From CAYPKW01 sp964411425 (GTDB lineage Bacteria > Pseudomonadota > Alphaproteobacteria > Dongiales > Dongiaceae): DNA of 20,909 nucleotides. The translations under genes were made by a program, and so were the position numbers. Position 1 is the stretch's first letter. Each line of letters opens with the position of its first letter. The stretch is from contig CAYPKW010000041.1 of NCBI GenBank assembly GCA_964411425.1, positions 1-20,909 on the forward strand. The letters run 5' to 3'. The notes below the pieces were generated by a model. The model worked only from the letters and a program-made list of their open reading frames with translations, did not search any database and had not been told where the DNA came from. Positions 7,733 through 15,473 of this stretch are shown here, piece after piece.

Positions 7733-8326
7733 TCAGAGATAGCCCGCTATCGTCCGGGCCATCTCCTCCGGCCCGACCTCGGCCCCGAAATGGGTGAGGT
7801 AACGGCCGTCCGGTCCCATGAGATAGACGGCCGAGGAATGGTCGACGAGAGCGGCCTCGCCCTCCTGCCGCGGCTGGTAGTAGACCCGGTAGGCGGCGGC
7901 CACGCGCCGGATCGCCTCGCCACCGCCGGTGAGCGCCACTAGGCGGGGATGAAAGTTGGTTGCGTACTCATGCAGCCGCTCGACCGTGTCGCGCGCCGGA
8001 TCGACGGTAATGAACAGCGGCGCGATTTCGGCCGCTTCGTCGCCGAGCGCGTCGAGCGCGGCGCTCATGGTGGCGAGCGCGATCGGGCAGACGTCGGGGC
8101 AGTAGGTGTAACCGAAGAAGACCAGCATGAACCGGCCTCGGAAGTCGCCGTCGCGGCGCGGCACCCCGTTCTGGTCGGTGAGCTCGAAGGCGCCGCCGAC
8201 GAGGCTCGCGCCGACAGCGGCCGGCGGGCGATCGCCCACGAGCCGCCACACCGCGAACCCCGCCAGGACGAGGCCGAGCGCGATGCAGACGGCGGCAAGG
8301 GCGCGGACGGCCGGCGATTTCGACAT
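7733..8326 (-). CDS. SCO1/SenC/PrrC-family copper chaperone
   Basis: A 197-residue membrane-anchored thioredoxin-fold protein. A single N-terminal transmembrane segment (about 8-30) is followed by the SCO domain with the copper motif CPDVC (C76, C80, within FFGYTYCPDVCP) and the third ligand H163 (VDHSS). SCO proteins act on the periplasmic side and deliver copper to the CuA site of cytochrome c oxidase, or reduce its cysteines; some also signal redox state. No oxidase genes are in the window. ATG 8326 gives a normal N-terminal anchor although no strong ribosome site is seen. It follows the SYLF gene by 25 bp on the same strand, so they probably share a transcript. Confidence 0.95.
   Translation of the reverse strand: MSKSPAVRALAAVCIALGLVLAGFAVWRLVGDRPPAAVGASLVGGAFELTDQNGVPRRDGDFRGRFMLVFFGYTYCPDVCPIALATMSAALDALGDEAAEIAPLFITVDPARDTVERLHEYATNFHPRLVALTGGGEAIRRVAAAYRVYYQPRQEGEAALVDHSSAVYLMGPDGRYLTHFGAEVGPEEMARTIAGYL
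7738..7751. terminator. short hairpin at the infC/SCO1 convergent junction
   Basis: GATAGC and GCTATC form a perfect inverted repeat separated by CC, inside the last codons of the SCO1 gene and 12 bases after the infC stop. Convergent genes often share such a structure, but there is no T-run on either side, so terminator activity is a guess. Confidence 0.2.
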
Positions 8327-8351
8327 CGCAGCGCGGCCGCCGCGACGCTTC

Positions 8352-9029
8352 TTAGTAACGAGCCAGCGCGTTGCGCAGCGGCTGCGCCTGGGCGTTGGAG
8401 AACTTGCGCTCGATCACGATGGCGTAAGGCGTCGCACCCGCGCCGTAATACTCCTCGTTCCAGGAGTCGCGCTTCAAGACTCCGGCGCCTTCGAAGGAGA
8501 TGCCCCCGAACAGCCCCTTCGTGTTGGCGAAGGAGTACACGTCGGCGTCCAGGTTGGTGGTGGTGTCGGCGCCGAGCCCGCGGCCCACCGGGCCGATCGC
8601 CACGCTGATGTCGCCGCCGAACTTCATCTGGTTGTCGAGGATGGCGTCGAGCGCCTTTTCGCTCATCACCGTGAAGATCACTTCCGACACCTGTCCGCCG
8701 ATCTGCAAACCGATGCTGCCGGCGGCCATTGTATAAAAAGCGGGATGGCTCCAGCCGAGTTTGGCATCGCGCACCAGCAGCACGCCGGTGCCCCCCTCGC
8801 CACCGATGATGAAGCCGCCCTTGATGAGGCTGGGGTAGATGAGCACGGCCTTGGAATCTTTGACGTAGTTCTTGAGCTCCGAGAAGCCCGTGTCGCCGAT
8901 CATGCGCTCGAAGGTATAGCGCGAGGTATCGACCAGCTCCTGCTGGTCGGAGGCCGCCGTCGCGGGGCGCGCCGCGAGAAGGCAAAGCGCCAGCACGAAC
9001 AGGCCGGCAACGGATCGGGTGAGGCGCAT
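8352..9029 (-). CDS. secreted SYLF-domain (Ysc84/DUF500) lipid-binding protein
   Basis: A 225-residue protein with a clear signal peptide (MRLTR, hydrophobic core to about 20, cleavage near ATA/ASD at 25-26). The mature part is a SYLF domain: KAVLIYPSLIKGGFIIGGEGGTG, typical of the family, lies near 60-82, followed by GWSHPAFYTMAAGSIGLQIGGQ and FTVMSEKALDAIL. Family members bind phosphoinositides in eukaryotes; bacterial ones are exported and of unknown role. A DNTKGLFGGISFEGA-like stretch sits at 169-183. ATG 9029 is chosen because it starts the signal peptide and has GGAGGG about eight bases upstream; an in-frame ATG-type extension upstream has no such support. First gene of a likely two-gene unit with SCO1. 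Confidence 0.92.
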   Translation of the reverse strand: MRLTRSVAGLFVLALCLLAARPATAASDQQELVDTSRYTFERMIGDTGFSELKNYVKDSKAVLIYPSLIKGGFIIGGEGGTGVLLVRDAKLGWSHPAFYTMAAGSIGLQIGGQVSEVIFTVMSEKALDAILDNQMKFGGDISVAIGPVGRGLGADTTTNLDADVYSFANTKGLFGGISFEGAGVLKRDSWNEEYYGAGATPYAIVIERKFSNAQAQPLRNALARY

Positions 9030-9109
9030 CTGCGGTCCCTCCAGGTTTTTGGGCCGAGGCAGCAAGAGAGGCTATCACGCCAGGCAAATTTGGCAATTCT
9101 TGGGCAACG

Positions 9110-11044
9110 TCATCGGCGCAGCCGGTCCAGGGCCTTCTGCAAGTCCGCGTTCGCCCCCCCGCCGTCCGCCGAGGCCGCGGGCGGCCCCGCCTTGGCGACC
9201 TTGACCGAAGCCGGCGGCAGGTAGGCCGGGCCCGGCAAGGGGCGCACCGGAGCGCCCACCAGCGCCTTCGTCATGAATGCCCGCCACAGCCGCGCCGGCG
9301 CCGCGCCACCGGTGACCTTGGCCATTGGCCGGCCATCGTCGTTGCCGAGCCACACGCCGGCGACCAGTTCGGCGGTGAAGCCAACGAACCAGGCGTCGCG
9401 GAAGTCCTGGCTGGTGCCGGTCTTGCCGGCGGCCGGCCGGCCCGGTTGGGCCGCCTTGCCGGTGCCCCACGCCACCGTCGCCGACAGAATGTCGAGCATG
9501 GCCGCGAGCGGGCGCGCCTGCACCAGCCGGCCAGGCCCCGAGCCCTCGCGCCGGTAGAGCATGGTCCCCCCGCTATCGCGAACCTCGACGATGCCGTGCG
9601 GCCACACGCCGTAGCCCTCGTTGAGGAACACGCCGTAGGCCCCGGTGAGATCGACAAGTGTCACCTCGTCGGCGCCGAGCGCGATGCTGGGGCCGGAGCC
9701 CAGCCGCGACGTGATGCCGAGGCGCCCGGCCGCCTCGACCACGGCCGCCCGGCCGGCACGCTCGGACACCTGCACCGCCACGCTGTTGAGGGAGCGCGCG
9801 AAGGCCTCGCGCAGGGTGACGTTGCCGTAATACTTGTTCTGAAAATTGGCCGGCCGCCAGCCGCCGACGGAGATCGGCGTATCGAAAAACACCGCGTCGG
9901 GCGAGAGGCCCCGCTCGAAGCCGGCGAGATAGACGAAAACCTTGAACGCCGAGCCCGGCTGGCGCAGCGCCTGGGCCGCGCGGTTGAACTGGCTTCGCCG
10001 GTAGTCGCGCCCACCGACCATGACGCGCACCGCGCCGTCGCGTTCGAGGGCGACCAGCGCCGCCTGCTCGGCGCCGAGCGTCTCGCCCTCCCGGTCCAAC
10101 AGGCCCGCCACCTCCGCCTCGGCGATGCGCTGCCAAGCCGGTTCGAGCGTGGTCAGCACGACGAGGTCGCGCTCGCTGTAGCCGACGTAGCTCGACACCT
10201 GGTCGAGCACCCAGTCGGCGAAGTGCTGCCCGAGCGGCGCTACCGCCGCGAACCGCGATTCCGCCTTCTCCTCGGCGGCACGCGCCACCTGGTCCGCGCT
10301 CAGGTAGCCGGCTGCCGCCATGCCGTCGAGCACGAGCCGGGTGCGGTCGGCCGCTAAGTTGGGGTCGCTCAACGGGTTGGTGCGCGAGGGCGCCCGCAGC
10401 ATGCCGGCCAGCATGGCGGCCTCGTAAAGCGACAGCCGCCCAGGGGCCTTGCCGAAGAACTTGCGCGCCGCGGCGTCGATGCCGTAGGTGCCGGCCCCGA
10501 AATACATCCGATTGAGATAGAGCGTCAGGATCTCTTCCTTCGTGAAATGCCATTCCAGCCACCAGGCCAGCAGCAGCTCCTGGCCCTTGCGGCGCAACGT
10601 GCGCGCCGGCGTCAAGAACACGTTCTTGGCGAGCTGCTGGGTGATGGTGCTGCCGCCCTGCGCGATGCGCCAGTGACGCAGGTTGACGTAGGCCGCCCGT
10701 GCCAGCCCGATCGGGTCGATGCCGAAGTGGCGGTAGAAGCGGCGGTCCTCGGTGGCGAGCACCGCCTGCGGCACGTAAGCGGGCAACTGCTGTAGGTTGA
10801 CCGGCTCGCCGTAGAGATCGCCATAGGTGGCGAGCAGCGAGCCGTCCGCGGCAATGAGCGTCACGGCGGGCCGGCGCTCGATATGGGCGAGCCGGCCTAC
10901 GTCCGGCAGGTCGTAGGCGAGCCACCCGACGCCGAGGACGGCGAGGACCCCGGTCCAGATGGCGCCGATCAACGACCACTTGAACAGCGCCCAGAGGACG
11001 CGCCGGGGCCTGCGGCGATGGAAGACGCGGGATCGGCCGGCCAT
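9110..11044 (-). CDS. class A penicillin-binding protein (peptidoglycan glycosyltransferase/transpeptidase)
   Basis: A 644-residue bifunctional cell-wall synthase. Basic cytoplasmic tail (1-16), one transmembrane helix (about 17-43), then the GT51 domain with ATEDRRFYRHFG (97-108, catalytic E99), QGGSTITQQLAKN (129-141), and LTLYLNRMYFG (173-183). The penicillin-binding domain has SAFK (S365, K368), SLN (418-420) and KTGT (541-544), the three transpeptidase motifs. It polymerises lipid II and crosslinks the stems in the periplasm. It is shorter than the roughly 800-residue PBP1A with an inserted OB domain, so it belongs to a compact class A type. The C-terminal Ala/Pro/Gly stretch after 595 looks disordered. 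The start ATG 11044 has AAGGA six bases upstream. Confidence 0.96.
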   Translation of the reverse strand: MAGRSRVFHRRRPRRVLWALFKWSLIGAIWTGVLAVLGVGWLAYDLPDVGRLAHIERRPAVTLIAADGSLLATYGDLYGEPVNLQQLPAYVPQAVLATEDRRFYRHFGIDPIGLARAAYVNLRHWRIAQGGSTITQQLAKNVFLTPARTLRRKGQELLLAWWLEWHFTKEEILTLYLNRMYFGAGTYGIDAAARKFFGKAPGRLSLYEAAMLAGMLRAPSRTNPLSDPNLAADRTRLVLDGMAAAGYLSADQVARAAEEKAESRFAAVAPLGQHFADWVLDQVSSYVGYSERDLVVLTTLEPAWQRIAEAEVAGLLDREGETLGAEQAALVALERDGAVRVMVGGRDYRRSQFNRAAQALRQPGSAFKVFVYLAGFERGLSPDAVFFDTPISVGGWRPANFQNKYYGNVTLREAFARSLNSVAVQVSERAGRAAVVEAAGRLGITSRLGSGPSIALGADEVTLVDLTGAYGVFLNEGYGVWPHGIVEVRDSGGTMLYRREGSGPGRLVQARPLAAMLDILSATVAWGTGKAAQPGRPAAGKTGTSQDFRDAWFVGFTAELVAGVWLGNDDGRPMAKVTGGAAPARLWRAFMTKALVGAPVRPLPGPAYLPPASVKVAKAGPPAASADGGGANADLQKALDRLRR

Positions 11045-11136
11045 GCCGGTTCCTTACGAGATTCGTCAACTCTTCGCTATGCCACCAAAGGGGCAATTTC
11101 GAGGCAGGACACGCTCGCCGCCGCCAATGCGCCCTC

Positions 11137-11937
11137 TCATCGGTGCGGGGACAGATCCTTGATGGTGGCCCGCGGGCCGCAGAGCTGGCAGTTCGGGTCG
11201 CGGTTCACCTTGAACTTCCGGAACGCGGTCGCCAACGCGTCGTATACGAGCAGGCTGCCCGACAGGCTCTCGCCCAGCCCGAGCAACTCCTTCAGCACCT
11301 CGGTCGCCTGCAGCGAGCCCATGCTGCCGGCGAGCGCGCCCAATATGCCCGCCTCCTCGCAGCGCGGCACGAGGTCGGCGGGCGGCGGTTCGGGAAACAG
11401 GCAGCGATAGCAGGGGTGGGGTTGGCCTAGATAAGCCTTGAACGTGGCGATCTGGCCATCGAAGCGCAGCAGGGCCGCGGTCACCAGGGTCCTCTTGCCG
11501 AAGTAACACGCGTCGTTGACGAGGAACCTGGTGGCGAAGTTGTCGCTGCCGTCGGCCACTAGGTCGTATCGGGCGATGAGGTCGGCGGCGTTCGCCGCCG
11601 TAAGCCGCACCGGGTGCTGGACCGTTCTTACGCCGGGATTGACGCGCGCCACGCCCTCGGCCGCGCTTGCAGTCTTGGCGGCGCCGACGCGGTCGGTGGC
11701 ATGGATCACCTGGCGCTGCAGGTTCGACAGCTCGACCGTATCGTCGTCGACGATGCCGAGCGTGCCCACCCCCGCCGCCGCCAGATAGAGCAGCAACGGC
11801 GCGCCGAGACCCCCGGCGCCGACGACGAGCACCCGCGAGGAGAGGAGCCGCGCCTGGCCCGCTTCACCCACTTCGTCGAGAATGAGATGGCGGGCGTAGC
11901 GATGGAACTGCTCCTCGCTCAACTCGTTCGGCGCCAT
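11137..11937 (-). CDS. moeB: MoeB/ThiF-family adenylyltransferase (E1-like)
   Basis: A 266-residue E1-like enzyme that adenylates the C-terminal glycine of a ubiquitin-like sulfur carrier (MoaD for molybdopterin, or ThiS for thiazole). Motifs: HLILDEVGEAGQ (17-28), GAGGLG (40-45) for ATP, DDDTVELSNLQRQ (64-76), ADGSDNF (128-134), and two CxxC pairs for structural zinc, C176/C179 and C250/C253. No MoaD, ThiS or rhodanese C-terminal domain is attached, so MoeB versus ThiF cannot be settled. Two starts are possible: GTG 11946 overlaps the dut stop by 4 bp (GTGA), but ATG 11937 has GGAGGG eight bases upstream and is preferred. It is last in the ubiE-ubiB-coaBC-dut run. Confidence 0.9.
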   Translation of the reverse strand: MAPNELSEEQFHRYARHLILDEVGEAGQARLLSSRVLVVGAGGLGAPLLLYLAAAGVGTLGIVDDDTVELSNLQRQVIHATDRVGAAKTASAAEGVARVNPGVRTVQHPVRLTAANAADLIARYDLVADGSDNFATRFLVNDACYFGKRTLVTAALLRFDGQIATFKAYLGQPHPCYRCLFPEPPPADLVPRCEEAGILGALAGSMGSLQATEVLKELLGLGESLSGSLLVYDALATAFRKFKVNRDPNCQLCGPRATIKDLSPHR

Positions 11938-11942
11938 GTCCC

Positions 11943-12410
11943 TCACCCTCCGGTGGAGCCGAACCCACTGGCGCCGCGCCCGCTCAGCGGCAGTTCCGCC
12001 GTCTCGTTCCAGGCGACGCGGGTGACCGGGCTCACCACCAGTTGCGCGATCCGCGCCCCGCGCCGCAGCGTATAGGGTTCGCGGCCGAAATTGGCGAGAA
12101 CGACCCCGATCTCGCCGCGATAGTCCGCATCGACGGTGCCCGGCGCGTTCAGCAGGGCGAGGCCCAACTTGAGCGCCAGGCCCGAGCGCGGCCGCACTTG
12201 CGCCTCGTAGCCTTGCGGCAAGGCGATCGCGATGCCGGTCGGCACTAGGGTGCGGTCGCCCGGGCCAAGCACGACCTCGCCCTCGACCGCCGCCAGCAGG
12301 TCCATGCCTGCGGCGCCGGGCGAGGCGTAGGCCGGTAGCGGCAGGCCCGCCCCGTGCGGCAGCCGGGTGACGGCAACGACGATCTCGTTCAAGCTAGTAC
12401 CGACCTTCAC
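11943..12410 (-). CDS. dut: dUTP diphosphatase (dUTPase)
   Basis: Hydrolyses dUTP to dUMP and diphosphate, keeping uracil out of DNA and feeding thymidylate synthesis. All motifs of the trimeric family are present (numbered from GTG 12410): GAAGMDL (32-38), PTGI (57-60), RSG (75-77), GTVDADYRGEI (91-101) with the catalytic Asp at 94, and the C-terminal flap GRGASGFGSTGG (144-155). The start is uncertain. GTG 12410 gives 155 residues but lies within the inverted-repeat element and has no clear ribosome site; TTG 12392 (149 residues) has GAAGG 11 bases upstream; further upstream ATGs lie in the repeat and are unlikely. The cores are unaffected. The moeB GTG overlaps its stop by 4 bp. Confidence 0.93.
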   Translation of the reverse strand: MKVGTSLNEIVVAVTRLPHGAGLPLPAYASPGAAGMDLLAAVEGEVVLGPGDRTLVPTGIAIALPQGYEAQVRPRSGLALKLGLALLNAPGTVDADYRGEIGVVLANFGREPYTLRRGARIAQLVVSPVTRVAWNETAELPLSGRGASGFGSTGG

Positions 12411-12425
12411 GGATAGGTGGTACGC
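12396..12425. repeat. left terminal inverted repeat
   Basis: First arm end. Read outward on the minus strand it is GTGAAGGTCGGTACT, which gives Val-Lys-Val-Gly-Thr if translated, and this GTG (12410) is the possible dut start. Confidence 0.75.
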
Positions 12426-12455
12426 CTGACGGTCTGCCGCAATCGCCGGCCAGGC

Positions 12456-12494
12456 GCGAAGGCGCCGCCGATGCCAGCATCGGCAAGCCTTCGC
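12456..12494. repeat. stem-loop in the left arm of the element
   Basis: Outer stem GCGAAGGC (12456-12463) with GCCTTCGC (12487-12494), all eight pairs perfect; inner stem CCGATG (12468-12473) with CATCGG (12478-12483) and a CCAG loop. The right arm keeps the inner stem as CGGTG/CACCG with loop CTGG, so an A:T pair has become G:C with both sides changed. Confidence 0.65.
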
Positions 12495-12557
12495 AACGCC
12501 GCCGGCGGCAGCGGCAGGCCGCCCGGTGGGTCGCCGCCCGCCGGCCCCCGGTTCGTC

Positions 12558-12596
12558 GCCGACGCTCGCCGGTGCTGGCACCGCCTTCGCGTCGGC
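12558..12596. repeat. stem-loop in the right arm of the element
   Basis: Outer stem GCCGACGC (12558-12565) with GCGTCGGC (12589-12596), eight perfect pairs; inner stem CGGTG (12570-12574) with CACCG (12579-12583) and loop CTGG. Same architecture and size as the left-arm stem-loop, with a different outer-stem sequence. Confidence 0.65.
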
Positions 12597-12627
12597 TCCT
12601 GCCGGTCATCCTGCGGGCGGCGATCAT

Positions 12628-12657
12628 GCGTGCTACCTATCCGTGAAAGTCGGTACT
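12628..12657. repeat. right terminal inverted repeat
   Basis: Second arm end. On the minus strand it carries the last codons of coaBC (V398 to R404) and the TAG stop at 12635-12633. Confidence 0.75.
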
Positions 12658-13847
12658 TTGGCCAGTCGGCGGGCGATGCGCTCGACCAAACGCTCGGCCA
12701 CCTCGGCCTTACCCAATTCGGGCCAAGTCTCCACCCCGGCCTTGGTGACGAACCGGATCATGTTCTTGTCGCCGCCGAAGACGCCGGGCCGCGACACGTC
12801 GTTGGCGAGTATCCAGTCGCACCCCTTGGCGCGCCGCTTGGCCTTGGCGTTGGCGACCAGGTTCTCCGTCTCGGCGGCGAAGCCGATCAGGAGCCGCGGG
12901 CGCCGCTTGCCGGCCTTGGCGAGGGTCTTGAGGATGTCCGGGTTCTCGGTCAGATCGAACTTGGGCGGGGCGGATTCTTTCTTGATCTTGCGCGTCATGG
13001 CCCGCGCCGGGCGCCAATCGCTCACCGCCGCCGCGCAGACCGCCACGTCGGCCGGCAGCGCTGCGAGGCAGGCGGCCAGCATCTGCTGGGCGCTCTCCAC
13101 GCGCCGCACCTCGACGCTGGGCGGGTCGGGCTCGCCGACCGGTCCCGTCACCAGGATCGTCTTCGCCCCCGCTCGCGCCAGCGCCGCGGCTATCGCGTGG
13201 CCCTGGCGGCCGGAGGACCGATTGGCGAGGTAGCGCACCGGGTCGATCGCCTCGTGGGTCGGGCCGCTGGTGACGAGCGCGCGCCGGCCGCCGAGCGGCG
13301 CCTCGCCGGCGAAGTGGCGCTCGATCGCCGCGAGGATGTCGGCGGGTTCGGCCATGCGGCCCGGCCCATGCTCGCCGCACGCCATGTCGCCCTCGGCCGG
13401 GCCCACCCGGAGGACGCCGCGGCGTTCGAGCAGCGCCAGGTTCTCGCGCGTCGCGGGGTGACGCCACATGCGGTGGTTCATGGCGGGGGCCACCATCACC
13501 GGCTTGTCGGCGGCAAGCAGCGCCGTGCTGGCGAGATCGTCGGCCCGTCCTTGGGCGAGCTTGGCCAGGATGTCGGCGGTGGCGGGCGCCACCACGACGA
13601 GGTCGGCCTCGCGGGTCAGCCGGATATGGCCCATCTCGCTCTCGTCGGTGAGCGAGAACAGGTCGGTATAGACCTTGTCCTCGCTAAGCGTCGCCACCGA
13701 CAACGGGGTGACGAACCGCGCGCCGCCCTCGGTGAGGATGCAGCGCACGGCAGAGCCGCGCTCGCGCAGCCGGCGGATGAGATCGAGCGACTTGTAGGCG
13801 GCGATGCCGCCCGCGACGATCAGCAGTATTCGCTTGCCTGTCAGCAT
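12633..13847 (-). CDS. coaBC: bifunctional phosphopantothenoylcysteine decarboxylase / phosphopantothenate-cysteine ligase
   Basis: Two consecutive steps of coenzyme A synthesis: CoaB joins cysteine to 4-phosphopantothenate, CoaC decarboxylates the product. 404 residues, normal size. CoaC half (1-180): FMN site GGIAAYKS (13-20), active-site H74 (EMGHIRL), PAMNHRMW (121-128) and the C157 region GDMACGEHGPGRM (153-165). CoaB half (about 186-395): VTSGPTHEAIDPVRYLANRSSG (192-213), AAAVSDWRP (272-280), the lysine motif KIKK (287-290) and GFAAET (322-327). The last seven residues (VPTFTDR) and the stop come from the inverted-repeat element, so the natural C-terminus was probably replaced. ATG 13847 gives the normal N-terminus. 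Confidence 0.97.
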   Translation of the reverse strand: MLTGKRILLIVAGGIAAYKSLDLIRRLRERGSAVRCILTEGGARFVTPLSVATLSEDKVYTDLFSLTDESEMGHIRLTREADLVVVAPATADILAKLAQGRADDLASTALLAADKPVMVAPAMNHRMWRHPATRENLALLERRGVLRVGPAEGDMACGEHGPGRMAEPADILAAIERHFAGEAPLGGRRALVTSGPTHEAIDPVRYLANRSSGRQGHAIAAALARAGAKTILVTGPVGEPDPPSVEVRRVESAQQMLAACLAALPADVAVCAAAVSDWRPARAMTRKIKKESAPPKFDLTENPDILKTLAKAGKRRPRLLIGFAAETENLVANAKAKRRAKGCDWILANDVSRPGVFGGDKNMIRFVTKAGVETWPELGKAEVAERLVERIARRLAKVPTFTDR

Positions 13848-13912
13848 GGGCCATCGGGGAAATTGCTGCGCCGCCAAGGCTATAGGTCGGGGAGTGTAGG
13901 TGCAAGCCGCGC

Positions 13913-15460
13913 TCAGGCGAGGAGGAGCAGCAGGCCCAGCGCCGCGATGGCGAGCCACAGCGGCCAATGTGATCCGCCGCCGCCGGACGGCTCGAGCCGC
14001 GGGCGGGCGCCCTCGCTCAAGGCGGCGGCCGCCCGCTCCAGGGTCGCGAGCTGGGCCGGCAGCCGCTCGGCCAGCCGCGCCAGCTCGCCCAACGTCTCGC
14101 GCAGCCGCGCCTCGGGGCCTCGGTTGACGCGCATCCATTCCTCGATCAACGGGCGCGCCAGCGTCCATATGTTGAGGCCGGGATTGAGCTGCCGGCTCAC
14201 CCCTTCCGCCATCAGCATGTTCTTCTGCAGCAGCAGAAGCTGGGGCTGAACCTCCATGTCGAAGCTCTCGGCCAGGCGAAACATCTGGCCCAACAGCCGG
14301 GCGAACGAGATTTCCGCCAGCGGCCGGCCGAAGATCGGCTCGCCGATCGACCGACAGGCTTGGCCGAACAGCTCCGGCGAGTGGTGCGCCGGCACGTAGC
14401 CGGCGGCGAAATGAATGTCGGCGAGCCGCCGGTAGTCGCGCTCGAGCAATGCCAGCAGCATGTCCGCGAGATAATAGCGGGTCTTGCGGTCGAGTCGGCC
14501 CATGATGCCGAAATCGACCGCGCCGATGGTGCCCGCGCCGTCGACGAACATATTGCCGGGGTGCTGGTCGCCGTGGAAATAGCCGTCGCGGAAGGTCTGC
14601 TTGAAGAAGATCGCCGCGGCGCTGGTCAGCACCGCGTCGACGTCGAGGCCGGCGGCGATGATGGCCGCGCGGTCGTCGAGCCGGACGCCGGCGATCCGGC
14701 GCACGGTCAACACCCGGCGCGCCGTGCGCCGCCAGTCCACCTCCGGCACCCGGTAGCTGGGGTCGCCGGCGAAATTGGCGGCCAACTCGACCGCCGCCGC
14801 CGCCTCGAGCCGCAGGTCCATCTCCAGCCGAACTGTCTCGGCGAAACTCCGCACCACCGCCACCGGTCGCAGGCGGCGCAGCTTCGGCTGGGTCCGTTCG
14901 ACGAGCTCGGCCAGCCACTGCAAGAGATCGAGGTCGCGCGCGAACGCCCGCTCGATGCCGGGGCGCAGGACCTTGACCGCCACTTCGACCGCGCCCGGCT
15001 CCTCGCCCGGCTGCGGGCGCACCACGGCGTAGTGCACCTGGGCGATCGAGGCGGCGGAGACCGGCGTATCGGAGAACTCGGCGAACAGCTCGTCGATGGG
15101 TTGGCCTAGTTCGGCCTCGACCGTGGCCCGCGCGGCGGCGCCGTCGAACGGCTCCAGGCGGTCCTGCAGGCGCGACAGGTCGGCCGCCGCCTCGTCGCCG
15201 AGGAGATCGGAGCGCGTGGACAGCATCTGCCCCAGCTTGATGAAGGCGGGCCCCAGCTCGGCCAGCGCCACCGCCAGCCGTTCGCCGGACCGGCCACCGA
15301 CGGCGCGGCCGCGGCCGGCGAACAGGCCGGCGGCCAGCAGCACGACGGGGGCGGCGCCCGCCCCTTGCAGCGCGTCGGCGAGCGGCTCGAGCGCGCCGTG
15401 ACGCGCCAGCGTGCGGGCGATCCCCAGCAGCCGCAAGAAATGACGCAGCGCCCGGAACAT
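13913..15460 (-). CDS. ubiB: UbiB-family protein (ubiquinone biosynthesis, atypical kinase/ATPase)
   Basis: A 515-residue member of the UbiB/ADCK family, needed for ubiquinone synthesis, probably by ATP-dependent extraction or presentation of lipid intermediates. Family-specific motifs: KLGQ (75-78, the KxGQ inhibitory motif), the alanine-rich loop VSAASIAQVH (134-143) replacing the usual P-loop, K163 in VAVKVLRPG, HGDQHPGN (296-303) and DFG (316-318). A hydrophobic C-terminal segment (about 497-515) should anchor it to the inner membrane. The start ATG 15460 begins with MFRALRHFLRLLGIARTL, the usual amphipathic N-terminus. It lies 13 bp after ubiE, the conserved partner. Confidence 0.97.
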   Translation of the reverse strand: MFRALRHFLRLLGIARTLARHGALEPLADALQGAGAAPVVLLAAGLFAGRGRAVGGRSGERLAVALAELGPAFIKLGQMLSTRSDLLGDEAAADLSRLQDRLEPFDGAAARATVEAELGQPIDELFAEFSDTPVSAASIAQVHYAVVRPQPGEEPGAVEVAVKVLRPGIERAFARDLDLLQWLAELVERTQPKLRRLRPVAVVRSFAETVRLEMDLRLEAAAAVELAANFAGDPSYRVPEVDWRRTARRVLTVRRIAGVRLDDRAAIIAAGLDVDAVLTSAAAIFFKQTFRDGYFHGDQHPGNMFVDGAGTIGAVDFGIMGRLDRKTRYYLADMLLALLERDYRRLADIHFAAGYVPAHHSPELFGQACRSIGEPIFGRPLAEISFARLLGQMFRLAESFDMEVQPQLLLLQKNMLMAEGVSRQLNPGLNIWTLARPLIEEWMRVNRGPEARLRETLGELARLAERLPAQLATLERAAAALSEGARPRLEPSGGGGSHWPLWLAIAALGLLLLLA

Positions 15461-15473
15461 CGCTGTGCGAAAT

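Larger units (their letters stand above)
12396..12657. repeat. 262-bp inverted-repeat (MITE/REPIN-like) element between coaBC and dut
   Basis: The 30-bp ends 12396-12425 and 12628-12657 are inverted copies matching at 27 of 30 positions, all three differences being transitions; the shared core is TTCACGGATAGGT. Homology continues inward, weaker: the GCGAAGGC block and a TGCCAGCA loop block recur in both arms. Each arm also folds alone (12456-12494 and 12558-12596). No transposase or plausible protein is encoded, and no clear target-site duplication is seen (flanks AAGCT and TTGGC). It fits a non-autonomous miniature element or a pair of REP-type units. It sits inside a gene run, so it is probably transcribed. 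Other copies cannot be judged from one window; I found none here. Confidence 0.75.

Noticed and set aside
7726..7760. rpmI-rplT genes after infC
   Set aside because: The next gene is on the opposite strand and starts converging 7 bp later; no ribosomal protein frame is present.
12411..12581. Upstream ATG-type start for dut at 12581
   Set aside because: It would add 57 residues made of repeat sequence; the dUTPase fold begins after residue 60 of that version and normal family length is about 150.
12394..12627. Short minus-strand open frame inside the inverted-repeat element as a transposase or small protein
   Set aside because: Arg-rich, with no motif, and it is made of hairpin-forming repeat sequence; no supporting ribosome site was seen.
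12381..12665. Complete insertion sequence between coaBC and dut
   Set aside because: Only 262 bp, no transposase gene and no target-site duplication; called a non-coding repeat element instead.
12417..14249. Long plus-strand open frame of about 610 codons opposite coaBC and ubiB
   Set aside because: It lies antisense to two well-identified genes, is Arg/Ala/Gly-rich, and has no recognisable domain; GC-rich genes often leave the opposite strand open.
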